A stretch of DNA of 18,123 nt, taken from assembly GCA_946479055.1 (NCBI GenBank), contig CAMLEX010000009.1, positions 1 through 18,123 on the forward strand. Reading direction: 5' to 3'. The notes below the pieces were generated by a model that was not told the DNA's origin, did not search any database, and was given only the letters and a program-made list of their open reading frames with translations. The number at the start of each line of letters is the position of its first letter. Positions within the stretch are counted from its first letter, which is position 1. Below, in pieces: positions 8,521-15,830 of this stretch. Origin of the DNA: an uncultured Bacteroidota bacterium. GTDB lineage: Bacteria; Bacteroidota; Bacteroidia; Chitinophagales; Chitinophagaceae. The position numbers were made by a program, and so were the translations under genes.

Positions 8521-9009
8521 ATGATAAAGCTTTCATTCGTGCTTCTTTTCTTATCGCTTGTTACAACTTCCTGTCAATTCAGCAAAGGAGTTAAAAAAGA
8601 TCTGAACACAGGACTGTCGGCCAGTTACAATGGGTTTGCATTGGACGATATTTATTTAGCCGACGAAAACAAAAATCGCTTAAGCAGCAACAAAATTCAG
8701 ATAGGAACAAAAATGCTTATAGTGGCCACGGGTGTAAATTATTTTAACGAAAAAGATGGCAAAGTATTTCCTGGTTGCACTATCATTCTCATTGATAAAA
8801 ACAAAAAAGAATTGCTTAACCTTCCCGATGCTTTTGAAGACATGAAAGAAGGCACTCCCGCTACTGAAGCTAAAACATTACAGGCACAACTTAATACTGG
8901 AGAGCCAATGCTTCCCGGAGAAACCTATCATTTAAATGTGCGGTTTTTTGATAAGAATAAAAAAGAAAATGAAATCGTAGCAAACGTTGATGTAGTAATG
9001 AAAGAATAG
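8521..9009 (+). CDS. Predicted lipoprotein, unknown function
   Basis: The 162-residue protein begins with a signal sequence and a lipobox, LVTTSC, with the modified cysteine at residue 18, so it should be lipid-anchored. Residue +2 after the cysteine position is Gln, not Asp, which does not suggest inner-membrane retention. The mature part is a strand-rich domain of about 140 residues, with GTKMLIVATGVNYF, GCTIILIDKNKKELL and PGETYHLNVRFFDKNKK segments that look Ig-like. No family is recognised. It is the last gene in the run of exported proteins, 62 bp after the Hcp-like gene, with an A-rich leader typical of Bacteroidota translation starts. An outer-membrane partner for its secreted neighbours is possible but is inference only. 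Confidence 0.78.
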   Translation: MIKLSFVLLFLSLVTTSCQFSKGVKKDLNTGLSASYNGFALDDIYLADENKNRLSSNKIQIGTKMLIVATGVNYFNEKDGKVFPGCTIILIDKNKKELLNLPDAFEDMKEGTPATEAKTLQAQLNTGEPMLPGETYHLNVRFFDKNKKENEIVANVDVVMKE

Positions 9010-9024
9010 TTATCCCAGTTTATT

Positions 9025-9032
9025 TACCTTCG
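9025..9032 (+). promoter_or_regulatory. Probable -7 promoter element of fmt, TACCTTCG
   Basis: TACCTTCG differs from TAnnTTTG at one base and ends 5 bp before the ATG at 9038. Transcription would start at about that ATG. The message would therefore be leaderless if 9038 is used, or carry a leader of about 50 nt if 9089 is used. No clear -33 TTG is seen. Confidence 0.4.
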
Positions 9033-9088
9033 CAGGCATGATCGAATACCAGATAAAAACCAGGGAAACCGGTCCGACTGTTTTTAAC

Positions 9089-10084
9089 ATGGCCCTGCAT
9101 TCGCTGCGGATTGTATTTATGGGCACACCTGAATTTGCCGTAGCGTCTTTAGATGCGTTGGTAAAAGCAGGTTATAATATTGTTGGTGTAGTGACAGCAC
9201 CGGACAAACCCGCCGGCAGGGGAATGAAGATGGCTGAAAGCGCCGTAAAAAAATACGCAGTTGAACGTAATTTAAAAATTTTACAACCGGAAAAATTAAA
9301 GAATCCCGAATTTTTGGAAGAGCTGAAATCATTGCATGCGGATCTGCAAATAGTCGTTGCTTTTCGTATGTTACCTGAAGTGGTTTGGAATATGCCGCGG
9401 ATCGGTTCTGTCAATCTTCATGGAAGCTTATTGCCACAATATCGTGGAGCAGCGCCTATCAACTGGGCAGTGATCAATGGCGAAAAAGAAACCGGTGTTA
9501 CTACTTTCAAACTGAAACATGAAATAGATACCGGCGATATTTTATTGCAGGAAAGTTTTCCGATAGGTGAAAATGAAACAGCGGGTGAAGTGCATGATAA
9601 GATGAAAGAGATCGGGGCGCAGGTGCTGGTGAGAACTGTAAAAGGATTGGCAGATGGAAGCTTAAAAGAAAAACCACAATTGGCAATGGTGAAAAGTGAA
9701 AGGTCAAAAGAAAACTACGAAGTGCAGGACACTGACTCACCACTCACCACTCACCACTCACTTTTAAAACATGCACCCAAAATTTTTACTGAAACCTGTA
9801 AAATTGATTTTACCAAAACCACTGAGGAAGTTCACAATCTTATCCGGGGCCTCTCTCCTTTTCCCGGTGCGTTTACTGAATTGAATGGAAAAATGCTCAA
9901 GATATATCGTAGCGAAAAAGAAATTACACCCGTCACCATCACACGGGGCTTTCATGAAACAGACGGAAAAACATTTCTAAAGTTCGCCTGCGCTGATGGA
10001 TACATTCATGTAAAAGAATTACAACTGGAAGGAAAGAAAAAAATGAATGTCGAAGATTTCATACGGGGGTATCATTTCAAGTAA
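9089..10084 (+). CDS. fmt: Methionyl-tRNA formyltransferase
   Basis: Fmt transfers a formyl group from 10-formyltetrahydrofolate to Met-tRNAfMet in the cytoplasm for translation initiation. Numbering from the ATG at 9089 (331 residues), the N-terminal formyltransferase domain opens RIVFMGTPEFAV. It contains the catalytic Asn109 and His111 in NLHGSLLPQYRGAAPIN and Asp148 in HEIDTGDIL. The C-terminal OB-like domain begins near HAPKIFTE (228) and includes GLSPFPGAF. Between them residues of about 201-226 are an unusual insertion encoded partly by a heptamer array. The start is uncertain: 9089 fits family starts, which usually lie a few residues before RIVFMGT, but an upstream ATG at 9038 directly after a promoter-like element adds 17 residues. 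The downstream neighbour is convergent, separated by a repeat element. Confidence 0.95.
   Translation: MALHSLRIVFMGTPEFAVASLDALVKAGYNIVGVVTAPDKPAGRGMKMAESAVKKYAVERNLKILQPEKLKNPEFLEELKSLHADLQIVVAFRMLPEVVWNMPRIGSVNLHGSLLPQYRGAAPINWAVINGEKETGVTTFKLKHEIDTGDILLQESFPIGENETAGEVHDKMKEIGAQVLVRTVKGLADGSLKEKPQLAMVKSERSKENYEVQDTDSPLTTHHSLLKHAPKIFTETCKIDFTKTTEEVHNLIRGLSPFPGAFTELNGKMLKIYRSEKEITPVTITRGFHETDGKTFLKFACADGYIHVKELQLEGKKKMNVEDFIRGYHFK
9735..9761 (+). repeat. In-frame heptamer array (ACTCACC) within fmt
   Basis: Nearly four copies of ACTCACC run without a break, coding for SPLTTHHSL in the linker between the catalytic and C-terminal domains of Fmt. The array lies in a segment of about 26 residues with no counterpart I know in other Fmt proteins, so it appears to be a tolerated in-frame insertion. 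Confidence 0.85.
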
Positions 10085-10103
10085 CTTATCTTTTTATTCA
10101 TTT

Positions 10104-10284
10104 GTCTGAACCTGGATTTGGGCAGATTAATAGATTTAAGGATTTTAGCCTGTAACAATATTTATCTCGATTGTGATATAGAGCGATATATTGTTTTTTT
10201 GATTTCACTGATTCAAGAATAGTAGTCAAAAAAATATCCATATCCTAATTAATCCCATAAATCCCCCCAAATCCAGGTTCAGAC
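10104..10284. repeat. Inverted-repeat element, GTCTGAACC ends (copy 1)
   Basis: The ends are a perfect 19-bp inverted repeat, GTCTGAACCTGGATTTGGG at 10104-10122 and its complement at 10266-10284, with weaker GATTAA-type pairing inside. The element fills the gap between convergent fmt and the LysM gene, and its right end overlaps the LysM stop codon by one base. A second copy is at 15436-15523. I recall similar sequences dispersed in Bacteroidota. It carries no open reading frame and could serve as a two-way terminator. Confidence 0.85.
10154..10200 (+). terminator. Possible rho-independent terminator after fmt
   Basis: AACAATAT near 10154 pairs imperfectly with ATATTGTT ending at 10195, and a run of eight T follows immediately. 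It lies within the GTCTGAACC element, 70 bp after the fmt stop. The stem is AT-rich with mismatches, so the call is weak. Confidence 0.4.
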
Positions 10285-11318
10285 TAATAATTCAGCTTTA
10301 CTATAAACTTTTCCGTATCTGATACACCCAATGCAGTTGAAGCGGCATTGCTGATTCGGATATTCAATCCCTGGTTTTGGCGAATACCATTCATTTCACC
10401 TAATACTTTAGCGTAAACGGCTTTGTTATTTTCAGGATTAATGATTTTTACAATTGTTCCAGTAGACACATCATCAATCAGCAAATAATATTTCGCATCT
10501 TGCCAGCCACTGGTTGTTTTAAAAATGCCGGAAGTAACGGTTGTATTTTTTGAAGCAGGGCTGGTCTTTACCTGTTGTTCAAAAGATCTTTTAAAATATC
10601 CCTGTTCTGTCGAGGCAGGAGCAACGGTTTCTTCTTTTGCAAAAACGGGTTCTGTTTTTTTAGCTTCCTGTTTTACTTCCTGCACGACTTCTTTTACCGG
10701 TTCTGTTTTTACAACCGGTTTATCTTCTGCTGGCACTGTTTTCACTACTTTTTTTTCTTCAGCCGGCACCAACTTTATTTCCTTTTCTTTTTCCGGTTCA
10801 GTTTTCACTACTCGTTTTTCTTCTTGTTTAACCGGTTGCTGTTTCACCCGATTATTGGCAGCTACTGCAGCCATTTCTTTCGATACCAAAAATCCAACAA
10901 TAATTTTTTTGCCGGCAGTAATCTTGTCGCCCGAAATTCCATTCCAGTCCCGTAGTTTTTGCAGGGCCACTTTATTATTTGCATTGCTCACTTTTAATAA
11001 ACCTTCATTTTCCCCAGCTGTATAATAAACCGGTACACCACTTGTTGCTTTTTGAGTATAATTAGTATCGGTAAGGGGGATATGAATAACTTGGCCGATA
11101 GTCAGCCCCGCATATAAATCCATTTTATTATAATCAGCAATAAACTTTGGATGAACATTATATAAACGGCCAATAGCATACAGGCCTTCTTTGGGAGCGA
11201 CTTTGTGATCAAGATATAAACTTTTTCCTTCACTTTTTATTATCAATTCTCCTGGCTGGGCATCCGCACAAAATACAATAGCACTGAATAAAACCGGTAA
11301 AAGAAATAGTTTTTTCAT
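10284..11318 (-). CDS. Secreted LysM-domain protein
   Basis: The 344-residue protein is exported through a signal peptide (MKKLFLLPVLFSAIVFCADA). Two LysM-like modules, about residues 37-82 (EGLYAIGRLYNVHPKFIADY; GQVIHIPL) and 97-143 (VYYTAGENEGLLKV; ITAGKKIIVGFL), should bind peptidoglycan or similar glycans. Residues of about 157-250 form a Lys/Glu/Pro/Val-rich linker with repeats such as VVKTEP, likely extended. The last 80 residues are a conserved-looking beta domain (SGWQDAKYYLLID, VYAKVLGEMNGI, LNIRISNAA), possibly a double-psi barrel as in RlpA-like proteins, though this is a guess. The ATG at 11318 is chosen because upstream in-frame starts are non-ATG and would bury the signal peptide. 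A weak AATTTTTG motif about 40 bp upstream may be its promoter. The stop is fused to the repeat at 10104-10284. Confidence 0.85.
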   Translation of the reverse strand: MKKLFLLPVLFSAIVFCADAQPGELIIKSEGKSLYLDHKVAPKEGLYAIGRLYNVHPKFIADYNKMDLYAGLTIGQVIHIPLTDTNYTQKATSGVPVYYTAGENEGLLKVSNANNKVALQKLRDWNGISGDKITAGKKIIVGFLVSKEMAAVAANNRVKQQPVKQEEKRVVKTEPEKEKEIKLVPAEEKKVVKTVPAEDKPVVKTEPVKEVVQEVKQEAKKTEPVFAKEETVAPASTEQGYFKRSFEQQVKTSPASKNTTVTSGIFKTTSGWQDAKYYLLIDDVSTGTIVKIINPENNKAVYAKVLGEMNGIRQNQGLNIRISNAASTALGVSDTEKFIVKLNY

Positions 11319-11467
11319 ATGATCATTTTGATGTTTTGTTAGCCATATGGAATTCGCCACAAAAATTATTATCGCAGTTGGGTTAAATTACTCAATAATT
11401 TTTATGCCTCATTTCATGATAACGAATTTTGATTTGCAAAGATGTGGATTTTTAGCTTCTATGCCTG

Positions 11468-12838
11468 TTATAAGTCCTTTAAAATACGTAACTCTTTCGG
11501 ATAATAATTATTAATACGGTTGGGTAAAACATTGATCCAGCCCAGTGAATTCCCTTCGTAATTTACCAATTGCCATCCTTTCCGGAGCGTCTCGATTTTC
11601 AATTCCTTTCTTTTCAAATAATCAATGGCCTGTTCGTAATTGACGGTTGTTTTTTCGATGGATTTATTGATAAGTGGGCTCATAGCAAGAGGATGATCGG
11701 GCACTAACTTTTCCCTGAAAATTTCTCCAATAATCGTACCCGAATAGATCACACGAAGTTTGTTTAACAACAAACTAAAATCATTAACCAATTGCTTTGG
11801 CCAGGCATACACCGTATTCAGATGTTTAATAAAATCAAGCGATGCCGTTTCCATCCATTTTCCGATGAGGGCAATTTCGTTCTTAGTTGCTGTTTCTGGC
11901 TTATTTTTTATTTTCAAAGACGAACTATCATCGCCATCCGTTTTTCTGACACAGGCTAAAAAAAATCCTTCCCCTTTTACCTTATCAGGCCAAAAACGAT
12001 AACCTGTATTTCCTGAACGGGAAGTTGTCTCAACTATTCCCCATTTATCTTCAATAGAAAGTTGGCAGTTGGCAGTTGACAGTTGAGCAGTCATCCAATC
12101 AAGAATGTCTTCATCTTCTTCCTCAGAATAAGAACAGGTAGAATAGATCAATACAGCATCTTTTTTTAATGCCGGCCACACATCGGCGAGTATCCTTTGT
12201 TGACGTTGGCTGCAAAGCGCCACATTGTTCAAACTCCATTCTTCCATTGCATCAGGTTCACGCCGGAATAAACCGCTACCGCTACAGGGAGCATCTACTA
12301 CGATCACATCAAAATAATTTTCCAGCCTCGCAAAATCCTTTGGATCATTATTCGTCACCATCACATTCGCACAACCCCATTTAATGATATTATCTTTTAA
12401 AATATTGGCTCTTGAACGGATCACTTCATTGCTGACCAATAAACTTTCTTTGGAAATCAAGGATTGAATATGCGTTGACTTACCACCCGGAGCCGCAGAA
12501 AGATCCAATACTTTTAATGGCATTGAAAGATCAACAGTTTGTTTCAATGCCTGTTCTAAAAACATACTGCTGGCTTCCTGTACGTAGTAAAGACCGGCAT
12601 GAAAGATGGGGTCGAATGTGAAGGAAGGACGTTCTTCAAGATAAAATCCGTATTGAGACCAGGGAACGGCCCCCTCCAAACCTCCCCCCAAAGGGGAGGC
12701 TTCAGACTCCGATACTTTGAAAGGGTTTATTCTTATTGAAGTTATTTGTTCGCCAGATGCATGTACTTTTTCAAAGGTTTCTTTATTGAAGCCTTTTAGC
12801 CCGGTAAGAGAACGAATTAAATCGACTGGTAATTGCAA
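11468..12838 (-). CDS. RsmB/NOP-family rRNA cytosine-C5 methyltransferase
   Basis: This cytoplasmic SAM-dependent enzyme should methylate a cytosine in 16S rRNA, like RsmF/YebU. From the TTG at 12838 it has 456 residues: an N-terminal RNA-binding part, the Rossmann methyltransferase core with SAM motif DLSAAPGGKSTH (112-123), DAPCSGSGLFRR (Cys185) and STCSYSEEEDE (Cys235), the two cysteines being the release and catalytic residues of the family, and a C-terminal PUA-like part ending GWINVLPNRINNYYPKELRIL. TTG is preferred because family members start close to xLPxxFxxSL and because a TATTTTTG promoter element lies inside the longer reading frame that starts at 12913. Two repeat-derived insertions lie in the protein, near residues 46-56 and 251-260. 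The gene is divergent from the S41 peptidase gene. Confidence 0.9.
   Translation of the reverse strand: MQLPVDLIRSLTGLKGFNKETFEKVHASGEQITSIRINPFKVSESEASPLGGGLEGAVPWSQYGFYLEERPSFTFDPIFHAGLYYVQEASSMFLEQALKQTVDLSMPLKVLDLSAAPGGKSTHIQSLISKESLLVSNEVIRSRANILKDNIIKWGCANVMVTNNDPKDFARLENYFDVIVVDAPCSGSGLFRREPDAMEEWSLNNVALCSQRQQRILADVWPALKKDAVLIYSTCSYSEEEDEDILDWMTAQLSTANCQLSIEDKWGIVETTSRSGNTGYRFWPDKVKGEGFFLACVRKTDGDDSSSLKIKNKPETATKNEIALIGKWMETASLDFIKHLNTVYAWPKQLVNDFSLLLNKLRVIYSGTIIGEIFREKLVPDHPLAMSPLINKSIEKTTVNYEQAIDYLKRKELKIETLRKGWQLVNYEGNSLGWINVLPNRINNYYPKELRILKDL
12060..12090 (-). repeat. In-frame heptamer array (AGTTGGC) in the rRNA methyltransferase
   Basis: On the + strand four heptamers follow each other, AGTTGGC, AGTTGGC, AGTTGAC, AGTTGAG. 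On the coding strand they give QLSTANCQLS, just after catalytic motif STCSYSEEEDE in a loop region. The reading frame is kept. Confidence 0.8.
12669..12700 (-). repeat. In-frame CCTCCCC/GGGGAGG palindrome in the rRNA methyltransferase
   Basis: CCTCCCC (12681-12687) and GGGGAGG (12693-12699) form a strong hairpin preceded by GGCCCCCTCCAAA. On the coding strand it reads SPLGGGLEGA, between INPFK and VPW, where family members usually have a short variable loop. A related copy is at 15831-15860. Confidence 0.75.
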
Positions 12839-12860
12839 GAGTATACTTATTGATATACTG

Positions 12861-12892
12861 CAAAAATAGGATTGCCAACCGATACTACTCAA
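12861..12892 (-). promoter_or_regulatory. Promoter of the rRNA methyltransferase gene
   Basis: On the minus strand TATTTTTG (12868-12861) matches TAnnTTTG exactly, and a TTG (12892-12890) lies 21 bp upstream, within the range known for Bacteroidota -33/-7 promoters. The transcript would begin near 12855, downstream of the ATG codons at 12913 and 12901 and shortly before the TTG at 12838, which supports that TTG as the start. Confidence 0.6.
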
Positions 12893-12950
12893 TTCATACA
12901 TTATAATTGACATATCATCTGATATGACTGCAACGGGAAAATAACCAACA

Positions 12951-12958
12951 TATCTTTA
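12951..12958 (+). promoter_or_regulatory. Possible -7 element of the S41 peptidase gene, TATCTTTA
   Basis: TATCTTTA matches TAnnTTTG at all but the last base and ends 19 bp before the ATG at 12978. No clear -33 TTG is seen. It would face away from the rRNA methyltransferase promoter. Confidence 0.35.
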
Positions 12959-12977
12959 TGTCCTCACACACTTGTAC

Positions 12978-14000
12978 ATGAAAAAATCTATTGTGTTTGC
13001 TTTTGTGAACCTATTTTTTGCCGCAATGTCCCTGGCTCAAAGGGCAGACAGTGTAAAGTTGTTTACAGATACTGCATTAAATATAATGCAGCGCAATTCT
13101 ATTCATGCTAATCAACTAAACTGGGATGTACTCAGGGATAGTATAGAAACGATGACGATTAATGCCCAAACCTATCGGGACGCATACCCAGCTCTGCAAT
13201 ACGCATTCAACCGGCTGGATGATAAACATGGTTGGTTGGTTTTTGAAGATAAAGATTATAAAAACCCGGCTTTCCCTTCTGACACCAGCCGGATTTCAAC
13301 TGATATTAAAAAAGCAGCTTTGAGAGGTCCGGCAATTTATGCAGGCCGGATTGAAAATAATTATACATATATTTCTATCCCTTTTTTTGGAGGTCAGACA
13401 CCAGATGCAATGAAAAAATTCGGGCAACGATTACAGGATTCTCTTTGCCGCAACGTCGATAACAAAACAAAAGGTATTATCCTGGACCTTCGATTAAATG
13501 CCGGTGGCAATATGTTTGCCATGTTAGCGGGCATCAGTAATATATTGGGTGATGGTATTATTGGAAAAAATGTTGATAGTTATGGAGAAATTTTAAATAT
13601 AACTGCTGTAAAAAAAAATGGTATCACCATTAATGATTCCTTGTTTACAAGTATAGATTCAAGCTGTGGCGATCTTTCAAAACTTCCTTTAGCAATACTA
13701 CTTGGCCCGATTACCGGCAGTGCTGGTGAATGTGTTGCAGTAGCTTTTGCGGGACGTCCCGATACTAAACTCATCGGCGAAACAACGGCGGGTTATGTTA
13801 CGGCAAACAATGGCTGGTACTTACCCGGAAAAAATAATGGGATTGTACTAGCCGTAGAATATATCCGGGATATAAACGGAAAAGAATATAAAGAGAATGT
13901 AAAGCCCGATATAGAAGTCATTGGCGGCGACTCCTTTTTTGATCGCAAGAATGATAAGAAAATAAAGGCTGCTGTTAAATGGTTAAAAAGCCGTCACTAA
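12978..14000 (+). CDS. Secreted S41-family serine peptidase
   Basis: The 340-residue protein has a signal peptide (about 1-20, ending AAMSLAQ), so it should cleave proteins or peptides in the periplasm or outside. It shows the S41 (tail-specific/tricorn-like) core: LDDKHGWLV with probable catalytic His84, GIILDLRLNAGGNM, GPITGSAGE with probable nucleophile Ser248, and LIGETTAGY followed by NNGWYLPG. The Lys that follows the nucleophile by about 25 residues in classical Ctp proteases is replaced here by GETTAG, which points to the tricorn/IRBP-like branch. No PDZ domain is evident. The ATG at 12978 is preferred over the in-frame TTG at 12972. Its stop overlaps the pntB stop on the opposite strand by four bases. 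The substrate is unknown. Confidence 0.88.
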   Translation: MKKSIVFAFVNLFFAAMSLAQRADSVKLFTDTALNIMQRNSIHANQLNWDVLRDSIETMTINAQTYRDAYPALQYAFNRLDDKHGWLVFEDKDYKNPAFPSDTSRISTDIKKAALRGPAIYAGRIENNYTYISIPFFGGQTPDAMKKFGQRLQDSLCRNVDNKTKGIILDLRLNAGGNMFAMLAGISNILGDGIIGKNVDSYGEILNITAVKKNGITINDSLFTSIDSSCGDLSKLPLAILLGPITGSAGECVAVAFAGRPDTKLIGETTAGYVTANNGWYLPGKNNGIVLAVEYIRDINGKEYKENVKPDIEVIGGDSFFDRKNDKKIKAAVKWLKSRH

Positions 14001-15421
14001 AGATTTTTGATCTCAGTTATCAGATCCTGCAATACTTTTTTCGCATCGCCAAACAACATGGATGTTTTAGGTTGAAAGAAAAGATCATTTTCAATACCGG
14101 CATAGCCGGGTTTCATACTACGTTTATTGACGATACAATGTTTTGCGAGTTCTACATCTAATATCGGCATTCCATATATCGGAGAAGCAGGATCATTTTT
14201 AGCGGCTGGGTTTACAACATCATTGGCACCTAAAACCAATACAACATCTGTAGTAGAGAATTCTTCATTAGCCTGTTCCATTTCCTGCAACTTTTCATAT
14301 GGCACATCAGCTTCAGCCAGCAATACATTCATATGACCGGGCATACGTCCGGCCACCGGGTGAATAGCATATTTAACTGTAACACCTTTCTCTTCCAATA
14401 ATTTTTCCAGTTCATGACAGGCATGCTGCGCCTGTGCCACGGCCAGGCCATAGCCCGGAACGATCATTACTTTATTGGCATAACTCATCACAACAGCAGT
14501 ATCGCTCAGATTAATTTCTTTGAAATGCCCCTGATCTTTATCTCCTGTTACGCCTGCCTTAGCTCCACCGCCAAATGAACCGATGAGTACATTCATTAAA
14601 GAACGGTTCATCGCTTTACACATCAGAATTGTTAGCAATGTACCTGCAGCACCAACAAGGATACCGCCTGTTAACATTACTTTATTATCGTATAAGAAAC
14701 CACCGCAGGCTGCAGCTACACCGGTAAAGGAATTCAGCAATGAAATAACGACTGGCATATCAGCACCACCAATGGGAAGCACGAAGAATACCCCATACAA
14801 AAGTGAAAGAGCGAGAATACCATAAAAAGTATAGTCGGGATCTATGTTAAAGAAAACATCGAACAGTGATGTAGACAACACTACGATGATTACAAGCAGG
14901 GCAATATTAAAAATGTGCTGTCCTTTAAAACTAAAGTCTTTCACCTTTCCGTTCAATTTACCCCAGGCAATCATACTACCCGCAAATGAAACAGATCCAA
15001 TAACCAAACCGAGCAGAATGATAAGCAACAAGCCGCTATCTGGGTAGCCCTCGCTCTTATTCATAATCATTGCATGCATCAAATGATTGAATTCGACGAC
15101 TGATATCAACATTGCACAGGCCCCACCCATTCCATTAAACATACTTACCATCTCCGGCATAGCCGTCATCTTTACTTTTTTCGCCGATAAAGTACCGACT
15201 ATACCACCAATAAGAATACCGCCGAATATCCACACATAATTACCCAGCTTCTGTCCTTCTTCTTCATATAAAAAGATAGTTCCCAGTATAGCGATCGTCA
15301 TACCCGCAGCAGCTATCAGGTTTCCTTTTCTTGCCGTAGCAGGATTGGATAACATTTTTAAGCCGATAATAAATGTTACCGATCCGATTAGGTAACAAAG
15401 CGTAAGAACATTCAATTCCAT
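13997..15421 (-). CDS. pntB: NAD(P)+ transhydrogenase subunit beta
   Basis: PntB is the membrane and NADP(H)-binding subunit of the proton-translocating transhydrogenase, which uses the proton gradient to make NADPH from NADH. The 474-residue protein has about eight hydrophobic segments in its first 270 residues, including MVSMFNGMGGACAML and the GGADMPVVISLLNSFTG region. The C-terminal domain III carries VPGYGLAVAQAQH, VAGRMPGHMNVLLAEA, VLGANDVVNP and KRSMKPGYAG, all signatures of NADP binding. Length and motifs are complete. It is the last gene of the operon, 101 bp after pntAB, with the GTCTGAACC repeat in between. The gene ends tail-to-tail with the S41 peptidase gene, sharing four bases. 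Confidence 0.97.
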   Translation of the reverse strand: MELNVLTLCYLIGSVTFIIGLKMLSNPATARKGNLIAAAGMTIAILGTIFLYEEEGQKLGNYVWIFGGILIGGIVGTLSAKKVKMTAMPEMVSMFNGMGGACAMLISVVEFNHLMHAMIMNKSEGYPDSGLLLIILLGLVIGSVSFAGSMIAWGKLNGKVKDFSFKGQHIFNIALLVIIVVLSTSLFDVFFNIDPDYTFYGILALSLLYGVFFVLPIGGADMPVVISLLNSFTGVAAACGGFLYDNKVMLTGGILVGAAGTLLTILMCKAMNRSLMNVLIGSFGGGAKAGVTGDKDQGHFKEINLSDTAVVMSYANKVMIVPGYGLAVAQAQHACHELEKLLEEKGVTVKYAIHPVAGRMPGHMNVLLAEADVPYEKLQEMEQANEEFSTTDVVLVLGANDVVNPAAKNDPASPIYGMPILDVELAKHCIVNKRSMKPGYAGIENDLFFQPKTSMLFGDAKKVLQDLITEIKNL

Positions 15422-15435
15422 TTGTTATATTTTTT

Positions 15436-15523
15436 GTCTGAACCTTGATTTGGGGAGATTAATAGGATTAAGAAGATATTTCATCTGATTTATCACAACA
15501 ATCCAATAAATCCCGGTTCAGAC
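15436..15523. repeat. Inverted-repeat element, GTCTGAACC ends (copy 2)
   Basis: GTCTGAACCTTGATTTGGGG starts at 15436 and the complementary end, AAATCCCGGTTCAGAC, finishes at 15523. The ends match those of the copy at 10104-10284, but the interior is much shorter (88 against 181 bp). It lies inside the pnt operon and its right end overlaps the pntAB stop codon by one base, as copy 1 does with the LysM gene. Confidence 0.8.
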
Positions 15524-15825
15524 TATTTCTTTTTCTTCTTAAACATTTCCAGCATCCTGTCCGTCACTACAAATCCGCCTACGACATTTAATGTTCCTAC
15601 GATCACGGCAAGAAAACCGAGGATCAATGCGAGATAATTATCACTTTCCGCTTTCCCCATCACGATGATAGCACCGATGATAACTACTCCGTGAATAGCA
15701 TTGGCGCCACTCATCAGCGGTGTATGCAATACGCTGGGCACACGGCCTATTACTTCAATACCTACGAATATCATCAGGATGACGATGTAGATGATCTGTT
15801 GATTTGCGGTTATCCAATTAAGCAT
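15523..15825 (-). CDS. pntAB: NAD(P)+ transhydrogenase subunit alpha, part 2 (membrane)
   Basis: This is the small membrane segment of the split alpha subunit, which with PntB forms the proton channel. From the ATG at 15825 it is 100 residues: an N-terminal helix (IIYIVILMIFVGIEVIGRVP), the strongly conserved LHTPLMSGANAIHG motif, then two further helices (VVIIGAIIVMGK; ALILGFLAVIVGTLNVVGGF) and a Lys-rich tail. A longer reading frame from 15921 would add 32 residues, but these are encoded by a palindromic repeat (SGLLPLGRLGGLF) and have no counterpart in the family, so 15825 is chosen. It follows pntAA by 210 bp of repeat-rich sequence and precedes pntB. Confidence 0.92.
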   Translation of the reverse strand: MLNWITANQQIIYIVILMIFVGIEVIGRVPSVLHTPLMSGANAIHGVVIIGAIIVMGKAESDNYLALILGFLAVIVGTLNVVGGFVVTDRMLEMFKKKKK

Positions 15826-15830
15826 AAAGA

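Noticed and set aside
7940..9009. A type VI or contractile injection system locus
   Set aside because: Only an Hcp-like protein is seen. Sheath, baseplate, spike, ClpV and membrane-complex genes are absent from the window, and the protein has a signal peptide.
9735..9761. CRISPR-like or minisatellite locus
   Set aside because: Units are 7 bp with no spacers, and no cas genes are present; it is a tandem array within fmt.
10104..10284. Insertion sequence between fmt and the LysM gene
   Set aside because: The inverted ends suggest a mobile origin, but 181 bp hold no transposase and no clear target duplication; described as a repeat only.
10525..11025. Plus-strand reading frames of 126-166 residues opposite the LysM gene
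   Set aside because: They are antisense to the Lys/Glu-rich linker, giving Phe/Ser-rich translations with no recognisable motif; they are shadows of the LysM gene.
11319..11360. Longer LysM protein starting at 11360
   Set aside because: It would use a GTG start and place 14 polar residues before a clear signal peptide; ATG at 11318 fits better.
12972..12977. TTG start of the S41 peptidase at 12972
   Set aside because: The ATG two codons later begins a standard signal peptide and needs no unusual start codon.
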